Assembly: GCA_946481065.1 (NCBI GenBank)
Contig: CAMLMA010000022.1
Location: forward strand, 1 to 16,997
Source: an uncultured Nitrosomonadales bacterium
Lineage (GTDB): Bacteria; Pseudomonadota; Gammaproteobacteria; Burkholderiales; Methylophilaceae
Reading direction: 5' to 3'
DNA: 16,997 nt
Below are positions 1-7,514 of this stretch, one piece after another. Positions within the stretch are counted from its first letter, which is position 1, and each line of letters opens with the position of its first letter. Position numbers and translations under genes: made by a program. Under the pieces are notes generated by a model, which was not told the origin of the DNA, searched no databases, and was given only the letters and a program-made list of their open reading frames with translations.

Positions 1-1654
1 TCTTCGCGGCGAGGATCATGCGGCCCACGCGCGGGTCGAGCGGCAGGCGCGCGAGCTGGCTGCCGACCTCGGTCAGCTGGCGTTGCGCATCGACCGCGCC
101 CAGCTCTTGCAGCAGCTGGTAGCCATCGTTGATGAGGCGCGAACTCGGTGCCTCGATGAACGGGAAATCCGCGACGTCGCCCAGCTTGAGTGCGGCCATG
201 CGAAGGATCACGGCGGCGAGCGAGGAACGCAGGATCTCGGGATCGGTGAATTCCGGGCGCGCGTTGAAATCCTCTTCGGAATACAGGCGCACGCAGATGC
301 CGTTGGAGACACGGCCGCAACGCCCTGCACGCTGGCGGGCAGCGGCCTGCGAGATCTTCTCGATCTGCAGTTGCTCGACCTTGGCGCGTGGGCTATAGCG
401 GTTGACGCGGGCCAGACCGGCGTCGATGACGTATTTGATGCCGGGTACCGTGAGCGAGGTCTCGGCGACATTGGTCGCCAGCACGATGCGTGTGGTGTTT
501 GAGCGACGGAAGATCTTCTGCTGGTCTTCGATGGAGAGCCGCGCGAACAGCGGCAACACATCGATATGGCGCAGCTTGGCGGAACGCCCTTGGTATTTGC
601 GCAGATGCTCGGCGACATCGCGGATTTCGCGTTCGCCTGGCAGGAACACGAGGATATCGCCGTCGCCTAACCTCAAGAGGTCGTCCGCAGCGTCGAGGAT
701 GGCTTCCTCGATCGCTTCTTCCTCATCATCCTCCTGCAGCCAGCGGGCTTCGATACGGGCCTTGCGCTTGACGCCCATCAAGTCCTGGCCCAGCAGTTCC
801 AGGTCTTCTTCAGTGTCTTCGCTATCGACTTCCTTGGCCATGAAGCCCGGCTTGCCCAGCGGACGATAGCGGATCTCGACCGGATACGTGCGGCCAGAGA
901 CCTCGATCACCGGCGCACCGTTGAAATGCCGCGAGAAGCGGTCGGCGTCGATGGTGGCGGAAGTGACGATGATCTTGAGATCAGGCCGTTTCGGCAGCAA
1001 CTGCTTGAGGTAACCCAGCAGGAAATCGATGTTGAGGCTGCGCTCGTGCGCCTCGTCGATGATGATGGTGTCGTAGGCGTTGAGGAAACGGTCGCCCTGC
1101 GTCTCGGCGAGCAGGATGCCGTCGGTCATGAGCTTGATGTAACTGGATTCGGAGAGCTTGTCGTTGAAACGGACCTTGTAGCCCACGGTCTCGCCCAGCG
1201 GCGACTGCAGTTCCTGCGCGATGCGTGAAGCCACGGAACGTGCGGCGATACGCCGCGGCTGGGTGTGGCCGATCATGCCGGCGACGCCACGGCCAAGATC
1301 GAGGCAGATCTTCGGCAACTGCGTGGTCTTGCCGGAGCCGGTCTCGCCGCAGACGATGACCACCTGATGCTTCTTGATCGCGGCGGCGATCTCGTCCTTC
1401 TTGCCGCTGACAGGCAGCTCTTCCGGATATTGTGGCTTGGGCAGATGTTGCAACCGCGCCGACAACTTCGTGCCGGACGCGCGTACCTTGCTCGCGATCT
1501 CGGCGAGCGCCTTATCGATGGGTTTGCCTTGTTCAAGTACCGCTTTTGCCTGCTGCAGGCGGCGGCGCAAGGGGAAGCGATCAGCCAGCATGCATTGCGG
1601 CAATTGGGCTTCAAGCTGGGAGATGATCTGACGCGGGGATAGAGAGGTGCTCAT
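1..1654 (-). CDS. hrpA: ATP-dependent RNA helicase HrpA (DEAH box), 3'-truncated by window edge
   Basis: N-terminal 551 codons of a DEAH-box helicase; the family is about 1300 residues, so more than half lies beyond the left edge. I translated the minus strand directly from ATG at 1654. Visible motifs: Walker A GETGSGKT (residues 103-110), TQPRR (131-135), DEAH (200-203), SAT (232-234), the second RecA domain with FLPGEREIRD (337-346) and ATNVAETS (393-400), and motif VI QRAGRCGR (441-448). The run around QRAGRCGRVSNGICVRLYSEE matches what I recall of proteobacterial HrpA, which separates it from HrpB. HrpA acts in the cytoplasm; in E. coli it is linked to mRNA processing and rescue of stalled ribosomes. 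There is no Shine-Dalgarno, but an extended -10 lies just upstream (separate entry). An acidic stretch at about residues 270-325 is longer than I recall from E. coli HrpA. Identification is firm. Confidence 0.95.
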   Translation of the reverse strand, partial: MSTSLSPRQIISQLEAQLPQCMLADRFPLRRRLQQAKAVLEQGKPIDKALAEIASKVRASGTKLSARLQHLPKPQYPEELPVSGKKDEIAAAIKKHQVVIVCGETGSGKTTQLPKICLDLGRGVAGMIGHTQPRRIAARSVASRIAQELQSPLGETVGYKVRFNDKLSESSYIKLMTDGILLAETQGDRFLNAYDTIIIDEAHERSLNIDFLLGYLKQLLPKRPDLKIIVTSATIDADRFSRHFNGAPVIEVSGRTYPVEIRYRPLGKPGFMAKEVDSEDTEEDLELLGQDLMGVKRKARIEARWLQEDDEEEAIEEAILDAADDLLRLGDGDILVFLPGEREIRDVAEHLRKYQGRSAKLRHIDVLPLFARLSIEDQQKIFRRSNTTRIVLATNVAETSLTVPGIKYVIDAGLARVNRYSPRAKVEQLQIEKISQAAARQRAGRCGRVSNGICVRLYSEEDFNARPEFTDPEILRSSLAAVILRMAALKLGDVADFPFIEAPSSRLINDGYQLLQELGAVDAQRQLTEVGSQLARLPLDPRVGRMILAAK

Positions 1655-1666
1655 AGAATGAGCGCG

Positions 1667-1675
1667 ATTTTATCA
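1667..1675 (-). promoter_or_regulatory. Extended -10 promoter candidate for hrpA
   Basis: Read on the minus strand the site is TGATAAAAT, a match to the extended -10 form TGnTAtAAT with five of six hexamer bases. No convincing -35 is present at 16-18 bp. A start 7 bases downstream would fall near 1660, only about 6 bases before the hrpA ATG at 1654, leaving no room for a ribosome binding site; none is seen. The element sits in a small GCGCG/CGCGC dyad (1662-1666 and 1676-1680). Inference from sequence only. Confidence 0.4.
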
Positions 1676-1691
1676 CGCGCCAGAAGCGGGC

Positions 1692-2105
1692 TTACTGTTT
1701 GACGCAGTCTTCCGTGCCGGTGTTGCCGCCCTTGAATTCAGGCTCGAAGTAGAACTTGTGGAAGCTCACTTTGCCTTTTCTGGTCGTGGTCATGGTGGCG
1801 ATGCCGGTGCCGTAATCCCGGGTCGATTGATCCTGCAGCGCGAAATGCATGGCGACCTGATTGCCTTTGGCCGCCGCATGACCGAGGTAGGTGCCGTAGC
1901 CCGGCACTTCGAGCTTGAAATCGTAGCTCGCGTAGCGGCCGTGGCTATGTTCGGGCTTGAGCGTCATGGTGACGGTGCCGGTGTATTTGCCTTCGTGGGC
2001 GTCGTTACCCGTGCATTGATAGACGCCGCTGTAATCCTGCCCCGTGAATGGCGCAGCTTGTGCCAGCGAAGAGACCAACAAGAACCCGATTGCCGTAAAT
2101 CGCAT
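1692..2105 (-). CDS. Small secreted protein of unknown function
   Basis: 137 residues, family not recognised. I chose ATG at 2105 because it is preceded by AGGGGA five bases upstream and gives a clean signal peptide (MRFTAIGFLLVSSLAQA, likely cleaved before APF). The frame is open further upstream: an ATG at 2132 overlaps the nnr stop as ATGA, so translational coupling to nnr is possible, but that start would put 9 extra residues before the signal peptide. The mature part is about 120 residues, polar and aromatic, probably beta-rich, with many YxG and GTG motifs (GVYQC, YGTYLG, DYGTG). Cysteines sit near both ends of the mature chain (C31 and C134), which could form a disulfide in the periplasm. 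It lies between nnr and hrpA on the same strand. Exported location is well supported; function is unknown. Confidence 0.8.
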   Translation of the reverse strand: MRFTAIGFLLVSSLAQAAPFTGQDYSGVYQCTGNDAHEGKYTGTVTMTLKPEHSHGRYASYDFKLEVPGYGTYLGHAAAKGNQVAMHFALQDQSTRDYGTGIATMTTTRKGKVSFHKFYFEPEFKGGNTGTEDCVKQ

Positions 2106-2128
2106 ATGCTTCCCCTGAAAGATCATGT

Positions 2129-3619
2129 TCATACCTGCCACTGGTTGAGCAAGCGCCGCGCTTCGACGCTGACTTCCGAAGCGGTGAGACCGATCGGGCC
2201 GATGCCCTGTGCCACCAGTGAATCCGCCGCCGCGCCGTGCAGATGCACGCCGAGCAAGGTCGCCGAAAGCGCATCGACGCCCTGTAGCGCCAGCCCGCCG
2301 ATCAAGCCGGCCAGCACATCACCCATGCCTGCCGCCGCCATGCCCGGATTGCCGCTGGCATTGATGAACCATTGCGCGTTACCTGAGGCATCGGGCGGCG
2401 TGGCGACCAGCGTGCCGCAACCCTTGAGCACGGTGACGACATGCAGCTCGCGGGCGAGCCTGAGTGCGCTGGCGACGCGATCCGCCTGGATATCGGCCGT
2501 ACTGCAGCCGAGCAGGCGCGCGGCCTCGCCCGGGTGTGGCGTGATGATGGCAGGCTGTTCGCGCTGACGCAGCTTCTTCTTCAGTGTGGCGCTGCCGGCG
2601 ATGAGATTGAGCGCGTCGGCATCCAGTAGCAGGGTTGCCGAATGTGCCAGAACCGTCTGCAGCAGTTTTTTGGCTTCGTCAGCCTGACCCATGCCCGGGC
2701 CGACCACCAGCATGTCGAGCCCCGCCTGCTGCAACAGCTCGGGGACCGGTCGCAGCATCAATTCCGGCTGGCGCATATCCAGCGCGGGCGCGCAGCGTGT
2801 CATCAGGCCCAGGTAGACCTTGCCCGCGCCCATCATCAAGGCGGCACGCGCGGCAAGCAAGGCGGCCCCCACCATGTGATCGGCGCCGCCGATGACGGCG
2901 ACATCGCCGAAATCACCCTTGTTGACGTTCTTCAGGCGTCGCGGCAATGCGCGCACAAAACTCTCGCGCGTCAGTAGTTGCCCAGCGGCTTCGGCATGGA
3001 TGCCGGACTCGATCCACAAGGTATCGAGCGAGACCTGGCCCGCGTGATCCGGGCCATCGAGCGTGAACAAGCCAGGCTTGAGGCCGATCAATGTCAGCGT
3101 GTGCGTGGCGCGGATCGCCGCGGTGCCCAGCACGCGACCGGTATTGGCGCAGATGCCGCTCGGCAGGTCGATGGACAGCACCATGGCGTCGAGCGCGTTG
3201 ATCTGCTCGATGAGCTTGGCCACGCGCCAGTCGAGCGGACGGCTGAGGCCGACACCGAACAGGCCGTCGATGACCAATGCCCAATCGTGATCCGGAATGT
3301 TTTTTTCGATCTTGCCGCCGCAAGAGAGCCAGGCTTCGTAGGCATTGGCGGCATCGGCCGGCAGCTTGGCCTTGTCGCCATGGAACAGCACCGTGACATG
3401 GTAACGCTCGCGCAGCAGGCGAGCCGCCACCAGCGCATCGCCACCGTTGTTGCCGGGGCCGGCGACGATGAGGATCTGCGCTTGCTCGTAAGGCACCAGC
3501 TCGCGCACTTTCTTGACGATGGCGAGCCCTGCCATCTCCATCAGGCCGATGGAGGCATGGGCTTTTTCGACGTTGCGGATCTGCTCTGTCAGGTACAGCG
3601 TGGATTGGCTCAGCATCAT
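2129..3619 (-). CDS. nnr: Bifunctional NAD(P)H-hydrate repair enzyme (epimerase plus ADP-dependent dehydratase)
   Basis: 496 residues, close to the roughly 515 of E. coli Nnr (YjeF). The N-terminal YjeF_N domain (about 1-215) carries GPGNNGGDA (54-62), DGLFGVGLSRPLD (118-130) and SIDLPSG (149-155); it interconverts the R and S forms of hydrated NAD(P)H (EC 5.1.99.6). The C-terminal ribokinase-like domain (about 225-496) carries KGDFGDVAVIGG (234-245), GPGMG (307-311), PHPGE (361-365) and NPGMAAAGMGD (424-434, D434 at the catalytic position of the family); it dehydrates S-NAD(P)HX using ADP (EC 4.2.1.136). Together they repair damaged cytosolic cofactor. The start at 3619 has AAGGGG eight bases upstream; the longer open frame to 3706 overlaps the previous gene and lacks support. 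It follows the methyltransferase gene by 13 bp, so the two are probably one transcript. Confidence 0.95.
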   Translation of the reverse strand: MMLSQSTLYLTEQIRNVEKAHASIGLMEMAGLAIVKKVRELVPYEQAQILIVAGPGNNGGDALVAARLLRERYHVTVLFHGDKAKLPADAANAYEAWLSCGGKIEKNIPDHDWALVIDGLFGVGLSRPLDWRVAKLIEQINALDAMVLSIDLPSGICANTGRVLGTAAIRATHTLTLIGLKPGLFTLDGPDHAGQVSLDTLWIESGIHAEAAGQLLTRESFVRALPRRLKNVNKGDFGDVAVIGGADHMVGAALLAARAALMMGAGKVYLGLMTRCAPALDMRQPELMLRPVPELLQQAGLDMLVVGPGMGQADEAKKLLQTVLAHSATLLLDADALNLIAGSATLKKKLRQREQPAIITPHPGEAARLLGCSTADIQADRVASALRLARELHVVTVLKGCGTLVATPPDASGNAQWFINASGNPGMAAAGMGDVLAGLIGGLALQGVDALSATLLGVHLHGAAADSLVAQGIGPIGLTASEVSVEARRLLNQWQV

Positions 3620-3632
3620 GGTTCTAGCCCCT

Positions 3633-4454
3633 TCAATCGAGGAACCTGGGGCGCAGCTCCTCCAGGTTGAGTTCTTGCAATATATGCGCGAGACGCACTT
3701 GCGCATCGCGTCTGGGACTGTTCTTGTAGCGCGCGATGATGAGCTCGTTCTTCATCGAATGTTCCCAGCCCACCAGCTCCGTCACCGTGACCTGGTAACC
3801 ATGCGCCTCCAGCTGCAGGCAACGCAGCACATTGGTGATCTGGCTGCCGAACTCGCGCGTATGGATGGGGTGGCGCCAGATCTCCGATAACGGCGTCTTG
3901 CCGAAGGATGCGTTCTTGTGACGGCGCAGCACCTCGGCCACTTCGGCCTGGCAACAGGGCACCAGCACCATGAACTTGGCACGCTTCTGCAGCCCGAAGC
4001 GAATCGCGTCGTCAGTCGCGGTATTGCAGGCATGTAGCGCAGTGACGATATCGACCTGCTCCGGCAAGGCGGTCGAGGTCATGGACTGCTCGACGCTCAG
4101 GTGATGAAAAGCCATGCGCTCGAAACCCAGGCTGGATGCCAGCTCCCGTGATTTCTGCACCAGCTCGTCACGCGTCTCGATACCGATGATATGGCCGGCC
4201 TGATGCTGTTTCATGAAGAGATCGTAGAGGATGAAACCGAGATAGGACTTGCCAGCGCCGTGGTCCACCAGCGTCGGGTTGTCGCTCTCTTCCATCACCT
4301 CTTCCAACAAGGGCTCGATGAAATGGTAGAGGTGATAGACCTGCTTCAGCTTGCGCCGGCTGTCCTGGTTGATCTTGCCGTCACGCGTCAGGATGTGCAG
4401 CGCCTTCAGCAATTCGACCGACTGGTTAGGCTTGATTTCGGGGATCAATGTCAT
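3633..4454 (-). CDS. Class I SAM-dependent methyltransferase, METTL25/Methyltransf_32 type
   Basis: 273 residues. The SAM-binding glycine motif is VDHGAGKSYLGFILYD (about 63-78), followed by an acidic strand end in IGIE, then TALHACNTATDDAI and VPCCQ. The LHACxxATD plus PCC combination is the hallmark I associate with the Methyltransf_32 family (METTL25/RRNAD1, GSTCD and bacterial relatives). The substrate is not evident. The N-terminal 60 residues are a helical cap with a basic patch (RRKLKQ), and the C-terminal 30 residues are charged. ATG at 4454 is the first plausible start; no clear Shine-Dalgarno precedes it. It lies 13 bp upstream of nnr, which suggests co-transcription but does not reveal the substrate. 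Methyltransferase fold is well supported, target unknown. Confidence 0.82.
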   Translation of the reverse strand: MTLIPEIKPNQSVELLKALHILTRDGKINQDSRRKLKQVYHLYHFIEPLLEEVMEESDNPTLVDHGAGKSYLGFILYDLFMKQHQAGHIIGIETRDELVQKSRELASSLGFERMAFHHLSVEQSMTSTALPEQVDIVTALHACNTATDDAIRFGLQKRAKFMVLVPCCQAEVAEVLRRHKNASFGKTPLSEIWRHPIHTREFGSQITNVLRCLQLEAHGYQVTVTELVGWEHSMKNELIIARYKNSPRRDAQVRLAHILQELNLEELRPRFLD

Positions 4455-4491
4455 GGCGTAAGTTTAACCGAGAGTGCTTGGGAGAGTGGGA

Positions 4492-4500
4492 TGTTAGAAT
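4492..4500 (+). promoter_or_regulatory. Extended -10 promoter candidate for the ylqF-type gene
   Basis: TGTTAGAAT matches TGnTAtAAT with five of six hexamer bases; no -35 is recognisable at the right distance. A start near 4507 would give a leader of about 144 bases before the GTPase gene, containing an 11-bp inverted repeat. The site lies in the gap between two divergent genes. Confidence 0.4.
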
Positions 4501-4553
4501 GCCGGACTGACGCAATTGGTCTAGCTGCGCGGGCATTGCCGCCGGCTCTTTTC

Positions 4554-4636
4554 AAAATCGAAAAGAACACCAAGCTCGGCCACAAAAAGCACACATAGGT
4601 ACGGCAAGGCCGGCCGACAAAGTCATTTTCGATTTT
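4554..4636. repeat. 11-bp inverted repeat in the GTPase gene leader
   Basis: AAAATCGAAAA (4554-4564) and its exact reverse complement TTTTCGATTTT (4626-4636), 61 bases apart. The second arm ends 14 bases before the ATG at 4651 and borders AAAGGA, the ribosome binding site. The loop holds GC-rich GGCCGGCC. If the RNA pairs, the stem would sit against the Shine-Dalgarno; the arms are AT-rich, so stability is modest. Confidence 0.5.
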
Positions 4637-4650
4637 CAAAGGAAGCCCTA

Positions 4651-5601
4651 ATGGCGATTCAATGGTTCCCGGGCCACATGACCCAAGCCCGCAAGAAAGC
4701 GGAAGAGACCATGGAGGTCACCGACCTGGTGATCGAGGTGCTCGACGCGCGCATCCCGGAGGCCAGCCACAACCCCATGATCGAACAGCTGCGCCTGTTC
4801 CGCCAGCGGCCTAACCTCAAGATCCTCAACAAGACCGACCTTGCCGACCCGGTGGCGACGCAAGCCTGGCTCAACCATTACAACAGGCAACCGGGCGTGA
4901 AGGCGGTGGCGCTGTCGTGCAAGAAGCCAGGCGAGGCCGGCAAGATCCCCGCCCTGTGCCGGGCGCTGGCGCCGCATCGCGGCACGCATCTGAAACCGTT
5001 GCGCATGATGATCATGGGCATCCCCAACGTCGGCAAATCGACCTTGATGAACGCCCTGCTCAACCGCCGCATCGCCAAGGTCGGCGACGAGCCGGCCGTG
5101 ACCAAGTCGCAGCAGCGTTTCGACCTCAGCGACACCATGAGCATCACCGATACGCCGGGCATGATGTGGCCAAAGATCCACTATGAATCAGATGGTTACA
5201 TGCTGGCAGCCTGCCATGCCATCGGCCGCAATGCGGTGATCGACGAGGATGTGGCGATCTTCCTCGGCGAGATATTGCTCAAACGCTACCCTGCCCTGCT
5301 CGCGGCGCGTTACAAGATCGATGTTGCCGCTATGGATGCGGTGGATGTGCTGGAGGCTGTCGCCAAACGCCGCGCGTTTCGCATCAAGGGCGGCGATTTC
5401 GACATGGAGAAGACGGCGATGGCGCTGCTGACCGATTTTCGTAGCGGCGCGCTCGGTCGCATCAGCCTGGAAACGCCGGATAGCCGTCAGCAGATGATGG
5501 CTGACGCCGCGGCGGGCACCGATACAGCCGTCGGCACGCAAGCGGAAGCGAGATCACAGACGGATAGCGAGATCACGGATCGCCAGAACGACGGCGAATA
5601 A
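4651..5601 (+). CDS. ylqF: Ribosome biogenesis GTPase, YlqF/RbgA family (circularly permuted)
   Basis: 316 residues. It begins with the family signature WFPGHM (5-10), and the GTPase motifs occur in permuted order: G4 NKTD (60-63), then G1 GIPNVGKS (123-130), the G2 region around T151, and G3 DTPG (167-170). The C-terminal domain (about 180-285) is the helical RNA-binding part of RbgA-type proteins; the last 30 residues are a polar tail rich in D, T, Q and A, without obvious structure. In Bacillus, RbgA drives late 50S subunit assembly; the same role is inferred here. ATG at 4651 has AAGGA about seven bases upstream. It is divergent from the methyltransferase gene and convergent with the diguanylate cyclase gene, with only 9 bp between the two stops and no visible terminator there. 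Confidence 0.93.
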   Translation: MAIQWFPGHMTQARKKAEETMEVTDLVIEVLDARIPEASHNPMIEQLRLFRQRPNLKILNKTDLADPVATQAWLNHYNRQPGVKAVALSCKKPGEAGKIPALCRALAPHRGTHLKPLRMMIMGIPNVGKSTLMNALLNRRIAKVGDEPAVTKSQQRFDLSDTMSITDTPGMMWPKIHYESDGYMLAACHAIGRNAVIDEDVAIFLGEILLKRYPALLAARYKIDVAAMDAVDVLEAVAKRRAFRIKGGDFDMEKTAMALLTDFRSGALGRISLETPDSRQQMMADAAAGTDTAVGTQAEARSQTDSEITDRQNDGE

Positions 5602-5610
5602 GCCTCCGCG

Positions 5611-7242
5611 CTAAAGCGTATCTGACTGCACGACGCGGTTGCGGCCGCTATTCTTGGCGCGATACAGGGCCTGGTCGGCGGCGCTGATAAGCCTGTCGAT
5701 ATTGGTCTCCGCATCTCCGGAACTGGAGACGCCGATCGAGACGGTGACCTTGATCGTCTCGCCGGCTTCAAGCACGAAATCGGCTTCAGCGATTTCCTGA
5801 CGCAGGCGTTCCGCCACGTCCAGCGCCATGTCACGGTCAGTCTCCGGCAGCATGATGGCGAACTCCTCGCCACCGTAACGGCCGATCACATCGACATTGC
5901 GCAGCGTCATGCGCATGATGCTCCCCAACTGCACCAGCACCAGATCGCCAGCCTTGTGGCCGTGTTCATCGTTGACCTGCTTGAAGTGATCGATATCGAG
6001 CATGAGCATGGACAGCGCGACCCGGTAGCGCTTGGCGCGGAACAGCTCGGCCTCGCACAAGGCGATGAAATGCCGCCGATTGTTGAGCCCGGTCAGAGAA
6101 TCATGACGCGCCTGGATCTCCAGCGCCTCGATCAGGGCTTTTTGGCGGCTGATATCCTGGATCTGGGCGATGAAGTACAGCAGACGGCCACTGGCATCGG
6201 TGACCTTGGCCCCGCTGAGCAATATCCAGATGCTGCGGCCGTCTCGGTGGATGTAGCGCTTCTCCAGGTGGTAGTGTTCGCGCTTGCCGTCGATCAACTC
6301 CTGCACCAGCATCTGGTCGGCCTTGAGATCATCGGGATGCGTGATGTCCTGATAGGTGAGTCGCTTTAGCGCGTCGCTGTCGTAGCCGACGATATCGCAC
6401 AGCGCGTCGTTGACCTGCATGAAGCGGCCATCGAGCCCGACCAGTGCCATACCGATGGCGGCGGCATCGAAGATGGCGCGGAAGCGTTCGACCGATTCCT
6501 GCAGTTCGGCCTCCTTTTGCTTCTGCTGGGTGATATCGGTCGAGATGCCGCAGAGGCCGATGATGCGGCCATCTTTCACATCATCATAGATCGGCGATTT
6601 CACCTCCCAGTAGATGCGCGACTCGCCGTCCTCCATCGGCACGACGATCTCTTCTGCCGTATGTTCGGCACGCTCCATGACCCGCGTATCGACCTCGCAC
6701 AGCCGCTGCACCGTCGCCGGCGGGAAGAACTCGGCATCTTCAGCGCCCCGGATGGTGGTCTTGGTGCGGCCAAAGAGCTCTAGCGTGTGTCGGTTGGCGT
6801 AGACGTAGCGGTGCTGGCGATCCTTGATATAGATATAGGCGGAGATATGATCGAGCGCCGAGCTGAACTGCTGGATCAGGATATCCGCTTCCAGCTTGCG
6901 CACGCGCGACTGGCGCGCGCTGTCTCCGATGAAGGCGATCAGCAGGCCACTGACGAGATAGATCGCGAGCCCGATGTCGTCGCCCACATCCTGCAGGAAC
7001 GATTGCACACCAGGGTTCACTAGGTAGAGGAACAGGACCGAGAACAGAGTCGCCAGCAAGCCGGCGACGAGACCACGCAGCATGGCGACGAAAATGATGG
7101 CAGGATAGAACGTCAGGAAAGGAACGCGCTCGCCAAGCATGTCCAGCGGCCAGAGGCGCAAGCCCCCGGCGATCGCGACGGCGACCAGGGCGATCGCCAT
7201 ATCCAGCAGATAGGGGCGGTGATCCCGCAACCAACCTCGCAA
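5611..7242 (-). CDS. Membrane diguanylate cyclase: DUF4118-like TM region, two PAS domains, GGDEF
   Basis: 543 residues from TTG at 7242, which I prefer because GGGGGAG lies six bases upstream; a GTG at 7269 adds nine residues but has no Shine-Dalgarno. Residues 10-110 hold about four membrane helices with the PFLTFYPAIIF motif typical of DUF4118. PAS 1 spans about 121-240 (IYIKDRQHRYVYAN; ends STDITQQK), PAS 2 about 250-370 (AIFDAAAIGMALVGLDGRF; ends QDISRQK), and GGDEF about 376-540. The active site is GGEEF (457-461), with metal and guanine residues D416, N424 and D433 in place, and the product-inhibition motif RNVD (448-451) correctly five residues before GGEEF. It should therefore make cyclic di-GMP from two GTP in the cytoplasm, gated by the membrane and PAS parts. 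There is no EAL domain. The upstream region carries a sigma-28-like promoter candidate. Confidence 0.93.
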   Translation of the reverse strand: MRGWLRDHRPYLLDMAIALVAVAIAGGLRLWPLDMLGERVPFLTFYPAIIFVAMLRGLVAGLLATLFSVLFLYLVNPGVQSFLQDVGDDIGLAIYLVSGLLIAFIGDSARQSRVRKLEADILIQQFSSALDHISAYIYIKDRQHRYVYANRHTLELFGRTKTTIRGAEDAEFFPPATVQRLCEVDTRVMERAEHTAEEIVVPMEDGESRIYWEVKSPIYDDVKDGRIIGLCGISTDITQQKQKEAELQESVERFRAIFDAAAIGMALVGLDGRFMQVNDALCDIVGYDSDALKRLTYQDITHPDDLKADQMLVQELIDGKREHYHLEKRYIHRDGRSIWILLSGAKVTDASGRLLYFIAQIQDISRQKALIEALEIQARHDSLTGLNNRRHFIALCEAELFRAKRYRVALSMLMLDIDHFKQVNDEHGHKAGDLVLVQLGSIMRMTLRNVDVIGRYGGEEFAIMLPETDRDMALDVAERLRQEIAEADFVLEAGETIKVTVSIGVSSSGDAETNIDRLISAADQALYRAKNSGRNRVVQSDTL

Positions 7243-7349
7243 TGCCGTCTCCCCCGTTACAAGAATCACTACGCTATGCAGTCTGAGCTGCCTGGTTTTT
7301 CATGGGCCGGGCCTAGCACGACATCCAGCCGCTAGAGTCTACCGATGTC

Positions 7350-7377
7350 TTATCGGCGCCGATCTTCTGCCAATCTA
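7350..7377 (-). promoter_or_regulatory. Sigma-28 (FliA)-like promoter candidate upstream of the DUF4118-PAS-PAS-GGDEF gene
   Basis: On the minus strand, GCCGATAA (7357-7350) is an exact match to the FliA -10 consensus. The -35 part is weak: TAGA (7377-7374, consensus TAAA) with a 16-bp spacer instead of 15. The predicted start near 7343 would leave a leader of about 100 bases to TTG 7242. The exact -10 is notable, but it is part of a palindrome (7352-7363), so it may be coincidence. Confidence 0.3.
7352..7363. repeat. 12-bp perfect palindrome ATCGGCGCCGAT
   Basis: Perfect dyad in the gap between the class III cyclase gene and the diguanylate cyclase gene. A further CCGAT at 7342-7346 makes a second inverted repeat with the left half (CCGAT-N5-ATCGG). 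It could be an operator or a hairpin; no T-tract follows on either strand. The rest of the gap (7270-7514) shows no other convincing element. Confidence 0.45.
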
Positions 7378-7514
7378 ACCGGCTCGCTTCGCTGTCGGAT
7401 TGATGTATCGCAAATCCTGCGCACTTCACCGATCCCTGCAAGCGCTATGGATACGGTGTGCTTTTACGGATACTGCGCCTTTGCCGGCGAATGTTCAACG
7501 CCTTGCGGGGGCCG

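Noticed and set aside
1662..1680. GCGCG-N9-CGCGC dyad as a terminator for the secreted-protein gene
   Set aside because: Only five base pairs and no T-tract on the minus strand; it overlaps the better-supported -10 element of hrpA.
3063..3670. Plus-strand open frames within nnr
   Set aside because: Overlap a complete two-domain enzyme on the other strand and carry no recognisable motif.
4491..4598. Possible 35-codon leader ORF (MLECRTDAIGL...) before the ylqF-type gene
   Set aside because: Its ATG overlaps the candidate -10 and would lie upstream of the predicted transcript start; no Shine-Dalgarno is present.
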